Shown piece after piece: positions 1-6,441 of a stretch of DNA of 8,343 bases. Under the pieces are notes generated by a model. That model searched no databases, had not been told where the DNA came from, and worked only from the letters and a program-made list of their open reading frames with translations. A program made the position numbers and the translations under genes. Each line of letters opens with the position of its first letter. Position 1 is the first letter of the stretch. Source of the stretch: Ramlibacter sp. (lineage in GTDB: Bacteria; Pseudomonadota; Gammaproteobacteria; Burkholderiales; Burkholderiaceae_C); the NCBI GenBank assembly GCA_026785815.1, contig JAJAZH010000188.1:1-8343 (forward strand), given 5' to 3'.

Positions 1-712
1 CCGAGCGGCCGCTGGCCTGGCGCTGCTGCTGCTGCTGCGACTGCCCGAGCGAGCGTTCGGTCCGAGCGGCCGGCGCGCCCCGGGGCCGCATTACCGGAAC
101 CTCGGCAGCAGCCTCGGCCCTGCGAGCCGCTCGTGCCGCGGCCTCGGCGTTGCGAGCATCACGGCGACGCTGCGCCCGTTCCGCGCGGCCACCCTGCTCC
201 AAACCGGTCGAAGTGGCAGAGCCAGCTGACGGGACCGCGGCGCCGGGCCTCGGAACGGCAACTGAAGTGGATGGCGGCCGGGGGACGCTGACGGTCGGTG
301 CGGGAACCGACGGCGCCAGCAACGGAAGTTCGCCCGGCTCTTCAGCCAGCAGCACATAGCGGCGCGTGCTCTTCTGGTTGCAGCCCAATCGCAGATAGAC
401 CGTCACGACCGGCTCGTCCACCGCCTGGGTGGAGCGCACCCGCAGCAGCGCGTCCACGCCACCCACCGGATCGACCCGGACCGTGACCCGGCTGCGGTCG
501 ACCTGGCTGTCGCCATGAAAGACATCCGCCTCGGCACACAACTCGCTGGCCTGTGCCGCGTTGTCGAGCGTCACCGAGATCGCCAGATCGAGCGGCCGCC
601 CGATCAACGCCACGCCCCGGCTCCGCCCCAACGTCAGCGCTGCACTGCTGAGCGCAGCGCACAGCAGGACTGAAGCCGCGATCCCCCGTCGGACGAGTTT
701 CTGGTTAGGCAT
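1..712 (-). CDS. FimV-like exported protein, N-terminal part (runs off window)
   Basis: Read on the minus strand from ATG at 712-710, the frame stays open for 237 codons to the left edge, so the C-terminus is missing. Residues 1-25 look like a Sec signal peptide: a basic start (MPNQKLVRR), a hydrophobic core and an ALSSA cleavage region. Residues 26-43 (LTLGRSRGVALIGRPLDL) and a beta-rich domain to about residue 124 fit the N-terminal domain of the FimV/HubP polar landmark family as I know it from Burkholderiales. Two cysteines (C59, C111) could form a disulfide. A Pro/Val/Ser-rich linker follows (about 127-165), then an Ala/Arg-rich, probably helical stretch (about 172-205) and a run of five glutamines near the edge. 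FimV proteins act at the cell envelope in type IV pilus assembly and polar organisation, often with a LysM; none is visible in this part. The start has no clear ribosome binding site. Family assignment is fairly sure, the exact role is not. Confidence 0.8.
   Translation of the reverse strand, partial: MPNQKLVRRGIAASVLLCAALSSAALTLGRSRGVALIGRPLDLAISVTLDNAAQASELCAEADVFHGDSQVDRSRVTVRVDPVGGVDALLRVRSTQAVDEPVVTVYLRLGCNQKSTRRYVLLAEEPGELPLLAPSVPAPTVSVPRPPSTSVAVPRPGAAVPSAGSATSTGLEQGGRAERAQRRRDARNAEAAARAARRAEAAAEVPVMRPRGAPAARTERSLGQSQQQQQRQASGRS
23..37. repeat. (CTG)5 trinucleotide run encoding polyglutamine
   Basis: Five perfect CTG units on the plus strand are read as five consecutive CAG glutamine codons in the minus-strand FimV-like gene (peptide QSQQQQQRQ). 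It lies in the low-complexity linker region, where length variation would be tolerated in frame. Confidence 0.7.
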
Positions 713-767
713 GAATGAGACGGAATTCTGGCACAGCCAGCCCTGCAACTGGGGTCGGACGCTACGT

Positions 768-773
768 GATAAT
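768..773 (+). promoter_or_regulatory. Candidate -10 box (GATAAT) just before the dehydrogenase start
   Basis: TGATAAT at 767-773 contains GATAAT, five of six matches to the sigma-70 -10 consensus, in the 68-bp gap between the divergent FimV-like and dehydrogenase genes. Seven to eight bases downstream is 780-781, which is the A of the dehydrogenase ATG, so a transcript from here would be nearly leaderless. I see no good -35: at 17-bp spacing the hexamer is GCAACT. Call is tentative. Confidence 0.35.
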
Positions 774-780
774 CGAGGCC

Positions 781-2301
781 ATGCAAACCACCTACCGCAC
801 AGTGGGAGTCGCTGGGGCCGGGGCGATGGGACGGGGCATCGCCCAGATCGCAGCCCAGGCCGGCAGCATCGTGCGGCTCTACGACACCCAGCCGATGGCC
901 CTGTCGCGAGCCCGGGACGAACTGTTTTCGCAGTGGGACCGGCTGCAGGAAAAAGGCCGGATGGACGCGACGGCAGTTCAGGCCTGCAAGGGGCGGCTGC
1001 TGACGGCGCAGCGCCTGCAGGAGCTGGCCGATTGCGACCTGGTCGTCGAAGCCATCATCGAGCAGCTCGATGTCAAGCGCGCCCTGTTCCGCGAACTCGA
1101 GACCGTGGTCCGGCCCGACGCCGTCCTCGCCACCAACACGTCGTCGCTGTCGGTCACGGCCATTGCCGCAGGCATGCAGCAGCCGCAGCGCTTTGCCGGT
1201 TACCACTTCTTCAATCCGGTGCCGCTGATGAAGGTGGTCGAGGTGATCGCCGGGCTGGCCACCGGGCCCGCTGTCTGCGCCGGGCTGTCGGCCTTCGCCC
1301 GGCAGATGGGGCACACGCCGGTGCTGGCGCAGGACACGCCTGGTTTCATCGTCAACCACGCGGGCCGGGGCTATGGCACCGAGGCGTTGCGGATCGTCGG
1401 TGAAGGCATCGCGGACTTCGCCACCATCGACCGGATCCTGAAGGACCAGGTCGGCTTCAAGCTCGGTCCGTTCGAGCTGATGGACCTGACGGCGCTCGAT
1501 GTGTCGCAGCCGGTGATGGAATCGATCTGGCGCCAGTACTACGACGAGCCGCGCTACCGGCCCAGCGTGATCGCGGCGCAGCGTCTGGCCGGCGGCGTGC
1601 TGGGGCGCAAGACCGGCCAGGGCTTTTATGCCTACGCCGACGGCAAGGCCCAGGTGCCGGCCGAGCCGGCCGCGCCGCAGGTCGGCGAGCTGCCGCCGGT
1701 GTGGGTCTCGACCCGGGCTGCGCGACGCTCCGAGCTGTACCTGCTGCTCAAGGAACTGGGGGCGAAGATCGAGACCGGCCCGTCGCCCTCGCCCACCGCG
1801 CTCACGCTGGTGGCGCCGCTGGGGTTCGACGTGACAACGTCGGCCGTGGTCGAGCGACTCGATCCGGCGCGCACGCTCGGTATCGACCTGCTGATCGACG
1901 ATGCGGCCACCCGCCGCCGCGTGCTCGCCACCAATCCGGCAACGCGGCTGGACATGCGCGACGCGGCCCATGCGCTGTTCGCCCGCGACGGCAAGGCCGT
2001 CAGCGTGATCCGCGATTCGGCCGGCTTCGTCAGCCAGCGGGTGGTGGCGGCGATCGTCAACATCGCCTGCGACATCTGCCAGCAGGGCATCTGCAGCCCG
2101 AAGGACCTCGAAACCGCGGTCACGCTCGGCCTCGGCTATCCGCTCGGGCCGCTCGCGATGGGCGACCGCTGGGGCCCGTCCAATGTGCTGGAAGTGCTGT
2201 TCAACATGCAGACGGTGTACGGCGATCCGCGCTACCGCCCGAGTCCCTGGCTGCGCCGCCGCGGTGCCATCGGGTTGTCGCTGCTCCACGAAGAACCCTG
2301 A
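781..2301 (+). CDS. 3-hydroxyacyl-CoA dehydrogenase, long PaaH-like type
   Basis: A 506-residue cytosolic enzyme that should oxidise (3S)-hydroxyacyl-CoA to 3-oxoacyl-CoA with NAD+, as in beta-oxidation and the phenylacetate pathway. The Rossmann motif GAGAMGRG is at residues 12-19. The four residues used by the human short-chain enzyme (Ser137, His158, Glu170, Asn208) have counterparts at S121 (in NTSS), H142 (in YHFFNP), E154 and N192 (in PGFIVN), with exactly the same spacing. A first C-terminal domain covers about 186-300. After a degenerate middle section a second copy begins at about 412 (DSAGFVSQR) and runs to the end, giving the two-domain architecture of PaaH-type proteins near 500 residues. 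ATG 781 is chosen because the Rossmann fold starts right after it; an in-frame ATG at 715 would add 22 unlikely residues. The ribosome binding site is weak (GAGG at 775-778, too close). The crotonase gene follows after 12 bp. The physiological chain length cannot be read from the sequence. Confidence 0.93.
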   Translation: MQTTYRTVGVAGAGAMGRGIAQIAAQAGSIVRLYDTQPMALSRARDELFSQWDRLQEKGRMDATAVQACKGRLLTAQRLQELADCDLVVEAIIEQLDVKRALFRELETVVRPDAVLATNTSSLSVTAIAAGMQQPQRFAGYHFFNPVPLMKVVEVIAGLATGPAVCAGLSAFARQMGHTPVLAQDTPGFIVNHAGRGYGTEALRIVGEGIADFATIDRILKDQVGFKLGPFELMDLTALDVSQPVMESIWRQYYDEPRYRPSVIAAQRLAGGVLGRKTGQGFYAYADGKAQVPAEPAAPQVGELPPVWVSTRAARRSELYLLLKELGAKIETGPSPSPTALTLVAPLGFDVTTSAVVERLDPARTLGIDLLIDDAATRRRVLATNPATRLDMRDAAHALFARDGKAVSVIRDSAGFVSQRVVAAIVNIACDICQQGICSPKDLETAVTLGLGYPLGPLAMGDRWGPSNVLEVLFNMQTVYGDPRYRPSPWLRRRGAIGLSLLHEEP

Positions 2302-2313
2302 ACAAGAACCGTC

Positions 2314-3093
2314 ATGACCGCCGAACTCAAGAGCACCAGCCAGGGCCAGACCCTGATCCTGACGCTGAGCAATCCGGAGCACCGCAACGCGCTCGGACCG
2401 GAGATGTACGCCGCCGGGGTCGAGGCGCTGAGCGTCGCCGAGAGCAGCAGCGAAGTGCGCAGCGTGGTGATCACCGGCGCCGGCACCATGTTCTCGGCCG
2501 GCGGCAACCTGCAGCGGCTGCGCGCCAACCGGGAACAGCCGCCGTCGGTCCAGGTGCAAAGCATCGAGGGCCTGCACAGCTGGATCGAGGCGGTCCGCAC
2601 CTTCCCGAAGCCGGTGATTGCCGCCGTCGAAGGCGCGGCCGCGGGCGCCGGCTTTTCGCTCGCCCTGGCGTGCGACTTCATCATCGCGGCTGACAACGCG
2701 GTGTTCGTCATGGCCTACAGCAACATCGCGCTGTCGCCGGACGGCGGCGCCACCTGGAGCCTGGCGCGCGCGCTGCCCCGCCAGCTGGTGAACGAACTGC
2801 TGATGTCCGGCGAACGAATTTCCGCCGCCCGGCTGCAGCAACTCGGCGTCGTCAACCAGGTCACCGCGCCAGGCGGCGCCCTGGCCGCAGCCCAGGCCCT
2901 GGCCGAGAAGCTCAACGGCCGGGCGACGAACGTGATGGCCAGCATCAAGGAACTGGTGAGCGATGCGATGGAATCGACGCTCAGCACCCAGCTGGCGTCG
3001 GAACGCGATCATTTTGTCCGCAACCTGCACCATGCCAATGCCGGCATCGGGATCGAGGCCTTCCTGGCCCGGCAGACCCCGCGTTACGACTAG
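2314..3093 (+). CDS. Enoyl-CoA hydratase/isomerase (crotonase) family, PaaG-like
   Basis: A 259-residue crotonase-fold protein of usual length. The NPEHRNAL motif (20-27), the oxyanion-hole segments SAGGNL (61-66) and EGAAAGAG (106-113), and ACD (119-121) are all present. Against rat/human mitochondrial enoyl-CoA hydratase, the catalytic Glu144 position is S115 and the Glu164 position is Y135, so both hydratase acids are absent. There is instead an aspartate, D143, in SPDGGATW. The segment FVMAYSNIALSPDGGATW closely resembles the corresponding part of E. coli PaaG as I recall it, which isomerises ring-epoxy phenylacetyl-CoA and also shifts double bonds of enoyl-CoAs. An isomerase role is therefore likelier than simple hydration. 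It lies 12 bp after the dehydrogenase gene, so the two should be translated from one mRNA and act on the same acyl-CoA stream. No clear Shine-Dalgarno is seen. Family is sure; reaction is inferred. Confidence 0.92.
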   Translation: MTAELKSTSQGQTLILTLSNPEHRNALGPEMYAAGVEALSVAESSSEVRSVVITGAGTMFSAGGNLQRLRANREQPPSVQVQSIEGLHSWIEAVRTFPKPVIAAVEGAAAGAGFSLALACDFIIAADNAVFVMAYSNIALSPDGGATWSLARALPRQLVNELLMSGERISAARLQQLGVVNQVTAPGGALAAAQALAEKLNGRATNVMASIKELVSDAMESTLSTQLASERDHFVRNLHHANAGIGIEAFLARQTPRYD

Positions 3094-3104
3094 CGACTGA
3101 CGGC

Positions 3105-3124
3105 GTGCGTCCGCCGCGGCGCAC
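3105..3124 (+). terminator. Weak hairpin after the crotonase gene
   Basis: GTGCGTC (3105-3111) can pair with GGCGCAC (3118-3124), seven pairs with one U-G wobble, around a six-base loop, starting 12 bp after the crotonase stop. No T-run follows, so it is not a classical intrinsic terminator. It may only attenuate, or may be chance in GC-rich DNA. Confidence 0.25.
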
Positions 3125-3145
3125 AATCGCCGGGCTGTCGGCGCC

Positions 3146-3209
3146 AGGGTGACAACCCTCAGTGGTGACTGCGGTCCCCGGCGCGACAATGAGGCGAGAT
3201 TCAGTCACC
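3146..3209. promoter_or_regulatory. Cluster of GGTGAC half-sites upstream of the Crp/Fnr gene
   Basis: The hexamer GGTGAC occurs at 3148-3153 and 3164-3169, and its inverse GTCACC at 3204-3209. The last two extend to a perfect 8-bp inverted repeat, GGTGACTG (3164-3171) and CAGTCACC (3202-3209), 30 bp apart. The first copy lies within a short palindrome, AGGGT-GACA-ACCCT (3146-3159), whose four-base centre resembles the geometry of some Crp/Fnr operators. A weak -10-like GACAAT (3185-3190) sits between the arms. These are reasonable candidates for autoregulatory binding sites of the gene that starts at 3223, but no half-site matches the E. coli CRP or FNR consensus fully. Confidence 0.35.
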
Positions 3210-3222
3210 CAAAAGACAGGCC

Positions 3223-3945
3223 ATGGACGAACCGATTCTTACCATCGAAGAACGCGAAGCGATCAATACCGGTCGCTGGTTCTCCTCGCTTTCACCGGCC
3301 CTGCGGCACGACATTCTTCGATGCGCCTACGTCAAACGCTTCAAGGACGGCGAGCTGATCGCCGCCCGCGGCGACCCGCCCGAGGAATGGATCGCCTGCG
3401 CCAGGGGCGCGGTGCGCGTCAGCTCCACCTCGATTTCGGGCAAGCAGATCACGCTGACCTATGTCGAGCCCGGGATCTGGTTCGGCGACGTCGCGATCTT
3501 CGACGGCGACCGCCGCACGCACGACGCCTATGCGCGTGGCGACAGCACCATCCTGTGCGTGGCCAAGGCCGACTTCAAGAAGATCCTGGCCACCCATGTC
3601 GAGCTGTACGAAGCGATGCTGCGACTGCATGCGCGGCGGATCCGCCAGCTGTTCGGGCTGGTGGAGGATCTCAACACCCTGCCGCTGCGGGCGCGGCTGG
3701 CCAAGCAGCTGCTGCACCTGGTGCGCAGCTACGGCGTGCCCTCGCTGTCGGACGGCCGCGAAATGCGAATCGGCCTGCAACTGGCCCAGGAGGAACTGGC
3801 GCAGCTGCTGGGCGCCTCGCGCCAGCGCGTCAACCAGGAATTGAAGGCGATGGAAAGGGAAGAGGCGATCCGCATCGAGCCGGGCGGCCTGCTGGTGCGC
3901 AACCGCGAAGCCCTGCTGCGCATCAGCGAAGCCGCAAGCCCGTGA
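3223..3945 (+). CDS. Crp/Fnr-family transcriptional regulator
   Basis: A 240-residue regulator of typical Crp/Fnr length. Residues about 20-135 form the cyclic-nucleotide-binding beta-barrel (FSSLSPALRHDIL, then ELIAARGD, then PGIWFGDVAIFDGDRRTHDA). About 135-170 should be the dimerisation helix, and about 172-235 the winged helix-turn-helix, with LAQEELAQLLGASRQRVNQEL at 187-207. In the ligand pocket the E. coli CRP Glu72 position appears to be Asp, while an Arg-Thr pair stands where CRP has Arg82-Ser83, so cAMP binding is possible but unproven. The FNR iron-sulfur cysteine cluster is absent. In the recognition helix CRP Arg180/Glu181/Arg185 align with R200/Q201/Q205, so the DNA target should differ from the CRP site. 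It sits between two acyl-CoA gene pairs, with half-site repeats just upstream, and probably controls one or both and itself. The ribosome binding site is poor (CAGG two bases before ATG). Confidence 0.9.
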   Translation: MDEPILTIEEREAINTGRWFSSLSPALRHDILRCAYVKRFKDGELIAARGDPPEEWIACARGAVRVSSTSISGKQITLTYVEPGIWFGDVAIFDGDRRTHDAYARGDSTILCVAKADFKKILATHVELYEAMLRLHARRIRQLFGLVEDLNTLPLRARLAKQLLHLVRSYGVPSLSDGREMRIGLQLAQEELAQLLGASRQRVNQELKAMEREEAIRIEPGGLLVRNREALLRISEAASP

Positions 3946-3982
3946 CCGTGCGAACGGGAGCTGTCTGCCACCGACCTGAACC

Positions 3983-5068
3983 ATGAGCAACTACGACCAC
4001 TTCATCGGCACCCGCGAAGTTTCCGGCAAACACGCGTTCGACACCGCTGCCCTCACCGCCTGGCTGGATCGCAACCTGCCAGGTTTCTCCGGCCCGCTGA
4101 CGGTGGAGTTGTTCAAGGGCGGCCAATCCAATCCCACCTACAAGCTGGTCACGCCGCAGCGCAGCTATGTGATGCGCTCCAAGCCCGGCCCGGTCGCCAT
4201 GCTGCTGCCCTCGGCCCACGCCGTCGAGCGCGAATTCAAGGTGATGAGCGGGCTGGCCGGCACCGATGTGCCGGTGCCGCGGATGGATTGCCTGTGCGAG
4301 GACGAATCGGTGATCGGCCGCGCTTTCTACATCATGGAGTTCATGCCGGGCCGGGTGCTCTGGGACCAGTCGCTGCCTGGCCTGACGCCGGCCGGGCGCG
4401 GCGAAATCTACGACGAGATGAACCGCGTGATCTCGGCGCTTCACTCGGTCAAGTACGCCGACCAGGGGCTGGCCGGCTACGGCAAGCCCGGCAACTATTT
4501 CGACCGCCAGATCGGGCGCTGGAGCAAGCAGTACGTCGCCTCCGTCACCCAGCCGATTCCGGAGATGGACCGGCTGATGGAATGGCTGCCGGCGCATATC
4601 CCGGCGGGCGCGCGCGACCCGGGCATGGTTTCGATCGTGCACGGCGACTTCCGCCTCGACAACCTGATGTTCCATCCGGTCGAACCGCGGGTGATTGCCG
4701 TGCTCGACTGGGAGCTGTCCACGCTCGGCCATCCGCTGGCCGATTTCAGCTACCACTGCATGGCATGGCACGTCCCGCACCAGCTATCGCGCGGCATCGG
4801 CGGCCTCGACCTCGCCGGGCTGGGCATTCCGTCCGAAGCCCAATACATCCGCCGCTACTGCGAGCGCACCGGCCTCATCACGCCGGCCGCGCTCGCGCCC
4901 GACTGGAGCTTCTACATGGCCTACAACATGTTCCGCATCGCGGCGATCCTGCAAGGCATCGCCAAGCGCGTGGAGACCGGCACGGCGTCCAGCCCGCAAG
5001 CCGTCGCCTCCGGCGCCGGCGCCCGCCCGATGGCCGAGCTGGCCTGGAAGTTCGCACAGCAAGCCTGA
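3983..5068 (+). CDS. APH-fold phosphotransferase, ACAD10/11 kinase type
   Basis: A 361-residue kinase-fold protein of the aminoglycoside phosphotransferase/choline kinase superfamily. The N-lobe shows FKGGQSNPTYKL (44-55), YVMRSKPGP (62-70) and LLPSAHAVEREF (74-85), the last being typical of the acyl-CoA-dehydrogenase-linked branch. The catalytic loop is VHGDFRLDNLMF (219-230), with D222 as expected base and N227 as metal ligand. VLDWELSTLGHP (240-251) carries the second metal aspartate, D242. All key residues are intact, so it should be active. In this branch the known substrates are 4-hydroxyacyl-CoAs, phosphorylated on the 4-hydroxyl (ACAD10/11 kinase domains; LvaA of Pseudomonas). An antibiotic-resistance role is unlikely given the gene next door. 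It begins 37 bp after the regulator gene and ends 31 bp before the acyl-CoA dehydrogenase gene. The only purine-rich site before the start (GGGAG at 3954-3958) is too distant to be a normal ribosome binding site. Confidence 0.9.
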   Translation: MSNYDHFIGTREVSGKHAFDTAALTAWLDRNLPGFSGPLTVELFKGGQSNPTYKLVTPQRSYVMRSKPGPVAMLLPSAHAVEREFKVMSGLAGTDVPVPRMDCLCEDESVIGRAFYIMEFMPGRVLWDQSLPGLTPAGRGEIYDEMNRVISALHSVKYADQGLAGYGKPGNYFDRQIGRWSKQYVASVTQPIPEMDRLMEWLPAHIPAGARDPGMVSIVHGDFRLDNLMFHPVEPRVIAVLDWELSTLGHPLADFSYHCMAWHVPHQLSRGIGGLDLAGLGIPSEAQYIRRYCERTGLITPAALAPDWSFYMAYNMFRIAAILQGIAKRVETGTASSPQAVASGAGARPMAELAWKFAQQA

Positions 5069-5089
5069 CACCCACCGATTCGCACCCAC

Positions 5090-5094
5090 AGGAG
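5090..5094 (+). promoter_or_regulatory. Shine-Dalgarno site AGGAG of the acyl-CoA dehydrogenase gene
   Basis: AGGAG lies five bases before ATG 5100, the clearest ribosome binding site in the window. It fixes that start and argues that this gene is translated more strongly than the kinase upstream. Confidence 0.75.
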
Positions 5095-5099
5095 ACTCC

Positions 5100-6374
5100 A
5101 TGGACTTTGACTACTCACCGAAAACCAAGGAACTGCAGGCCAGGCTGCTCAAGTTCATGGACGACAACGTTTATCCGGCCGAGAAGGACTACAAACAGGA
5201 ACTGGTAGCCAACACCGAGGTTGGCAAGCGCTGGACCGCGCTCCAGACCATCGAGAAGCTCAAGCTCAAGGCCCGCTCGGCCGGCCTGTGGAACCTGTTC
5301 CTGCCGGTCGACAGCGCGTCGGCCTCGGGTTACGAGGGCGCCGGCCTGACCAACCAGGAATACGCGCCGCTGGCCGAGATCATGGGCCGGGTGCCATGGT
5401 CGCCCGAGGTCTTCAACTGCTCGGCGCCCGACACCGGCAACATGGAGACCATCGCCCGCTACGGCTCGGAAGAGAACAAGGCGCGCTGGCTCAAACCGCT
5501 GCTGGAAGGCCAGATCCGTTCGGCGTTCGCGATGACCGAGCCCGACGTCGCCTCGTCGGACGCCACCAACATCGCGACCCGGATCGAACGCGATGGCGAC
5601 GAGTACGTGATCAACGGCCACAAGTGGTGGATCTCGGGCGCCGCTGACCCGCGCTGCGCGATCTTCATCACCATGGGCAAGACCGATCCGGAGGCGCCGC
5701 GGCACTCGCAGCAGAGCATGGTGCTGATTCCGGCCGATACCAAGGGCGTGCGGATCGTGCGGCCGCTGTCCGTGTTCGGCTACGACGACGCGCCGCACGG
5801 TCACGTCGAGATGTATTTCGAGAACGTGCGGGTGCCGGTCTCGAGCATCCTGCTGGGTGAGGGGCGCGGATTCGAGATCGCGCAGGGCCGGCTCGGCCCG
5901 GGCCGGATCCACCACTGCATGCGCCTGATCGGCCTGGCCGAGCGCGCGCTCGAGCTGATGTGCAAGCGCGCCTCCTCGCGCGTGGCGTTCGGCAAGACCG
6001 TCGCCTCGCAGACGGTGACGCGGGAGCGCATTGCCGAGGCGCGCTGCAAGATCGACATGGCGCGGCTGCTGACGCTCAAGGCCGCCTGGCTGATGGACGT
6101 GGCCGGCAACAAGGTGGCCCGCACCGAGATCGCGATGATCAAGGTGGTGGCGCCCAACATGGCTTGCCAGGTGATCGACTGGGCGATGCAGGTGCACGGC
6201 GGCGGCGGCGTCAGCGACGACTTCCCGCTGGCATCGGCGTACGCCGGAGCGCGCACCCTGCGCTTCGCCGACGGCCCGGACGAAGTCCATCGCAACGCGA
6301 TCGCCAAGTGGGAGCTGGGCAAGTACGGCAGCTACGGCCGCGACGCCGAGGCAGCGATCACGCGCGGCAGCTGA
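5100..6374 (+). CDS. Acyl-CoA dehydrogenase family flavoprotein, ACAD11-like
   Basis: A 424-residue FAD enzyme of the acyl-CoA dehydrogenase fold. The N-terminal helical domain covers about 1-135. The middle beta domain opens with the signature FAMTEPDVASSDATNI (143-158), and INGHKWWISG follows. The C-terminal helical domain ends with FADGPDEVHRNAIAKWEL (389-406). In medium-chain acyl-CoA dehydrogenase the base Glu376 lies in YEG of YEGTSQIQR; the aligned segment here is ADG, so D391 replaces it, a trait I associate with ACAD10/11-type proteins. The partner gene is the kinase 31 bp upstream, which in mammals is fused to this domain. The likely role is to convert the phosphorylated 4-hydroxyacyl-CoA into an enoyl-CoA by phosphate loss, rather than, or as well as, ordinary alpha-beta dehydrogenation. 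Start ATG 5100 is set by the good AGGAG and by the family N-terminus (MDFDYSPK). Family is certain, substrate inferred. Confidence 0.94.
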   Translation: MDFDYSPKTKELQARLLKFMDDNVYPAEKDYKQELVANTEVGKRWTALQTIEKLKLKARSAGLWNLFLPVDSASASGYEGAGLTNQEYAPLAEIMGRVPWSPEVFNCSAPDTGNMETIARYGSEENKARWLKPLLEGQIRSAFAMTEPDVASSDATNIATRIERDGDEYVINGHKWWISGAADPRCAIFITMGKTDPEAPRHSQQSMVLIPADTKGVRIVRPLSVFGYDDAPHGHVEMYFENVRVPVSSILLGEGRGFEIAQGRLGPGRIHHCMRLIGLAERALELMCKRASSRVAFGKTVASQTVTRERIAEARCKIDMARLLTLKAAWLMDVAGNKVARTEIAMIKVVAPNMACQVIDWAMQVHGGGGVSDDFPLASAYAGARTLRFADGPDEVHRNAIAKWELGKYGSYGRDAEAAITRGS

Positions 6375-6410
6375 CAGCCGGCTCGCCTGCCAGCATCCCC
6401 ATGAACGGTT

Positions 6411-6426
6411 GCCGGCGCTCGCCGGC
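6411..6426. terminator. GC hairpin between convergent genes
   Basis: GCCGGC (6411-6416) and GCCGGC (6421-6426) form a six-pair stem with a GCTC loop, in the 67-bp gap between the acyl-CoA dehydrogenase stop (plus) and the hypothetical gene stop (minus). It is symmetrical and could slow polymerase from both sides. No T-run follows on either strand, so intrinsic termination is uncertain. Confidence 0.3.
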
Positions 6427-6441
6427 GATCGGCCCGGGCGT

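Noticed and set aside
1..71. Direct repeat CCGAGCGGCC at 1-10 and 62-71 as a possible mobile-element trace
   Set aside because: It lies in the low-complexity Arg/Ala/Ser coding region of the FimV-like gene, where such repeats arise from biased codons. No transposase or terminal inverted repeats are seen.
561..1403. A 280-codon plus-strand frame across the FimV-like start and the dehydrogenase gene
   Set aside because: It covers the divergent promoter gap and is out of frame with the Rossmann domain. The product is low-complexity Arg/Gly/Pro/Ala sequence.
1701..2693. A 330-codon plus-strand frame spanning the dehydrogenase-crotonase junction
   Set aside because: It is the +1 shadow of both genes; its composition is dominated by Arg, Gly and Ala.
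634..3189. An 851-codon open frame on the minus strand opposite the dehydrogenase and crotonase genes
   Set aside because: It is antisense to two clear enzyme genes with intact motifs. Its product is rich in Arg, His, Asp, Gly and Gln without recognisable domains, as expected for a GC-rich shadow frame. It also overlaps the FimV-like start region.
3223..3945. FNR-type oxygen sensor
   Set aside because: The N-terminal cysteine cluster for a 4Fe-4S centre is missing; the few cysteines are scattered through the barrel.
3923..4780. Minus-strand frame of 285 codons opposite the phosphotransferase gene
   Set aside because: It is antisense to a kinase with intact catalytic motifs, with a His/Arg/Asp-rich product and no domain.
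3983..5068. Aminoglycoside-resistance gene
   Set aside because: The fold is shared, but the LLPSAHAVEREF segment and the adjacent acyl-CoA dehydrogenase place it in the ACAD10/11 branch.
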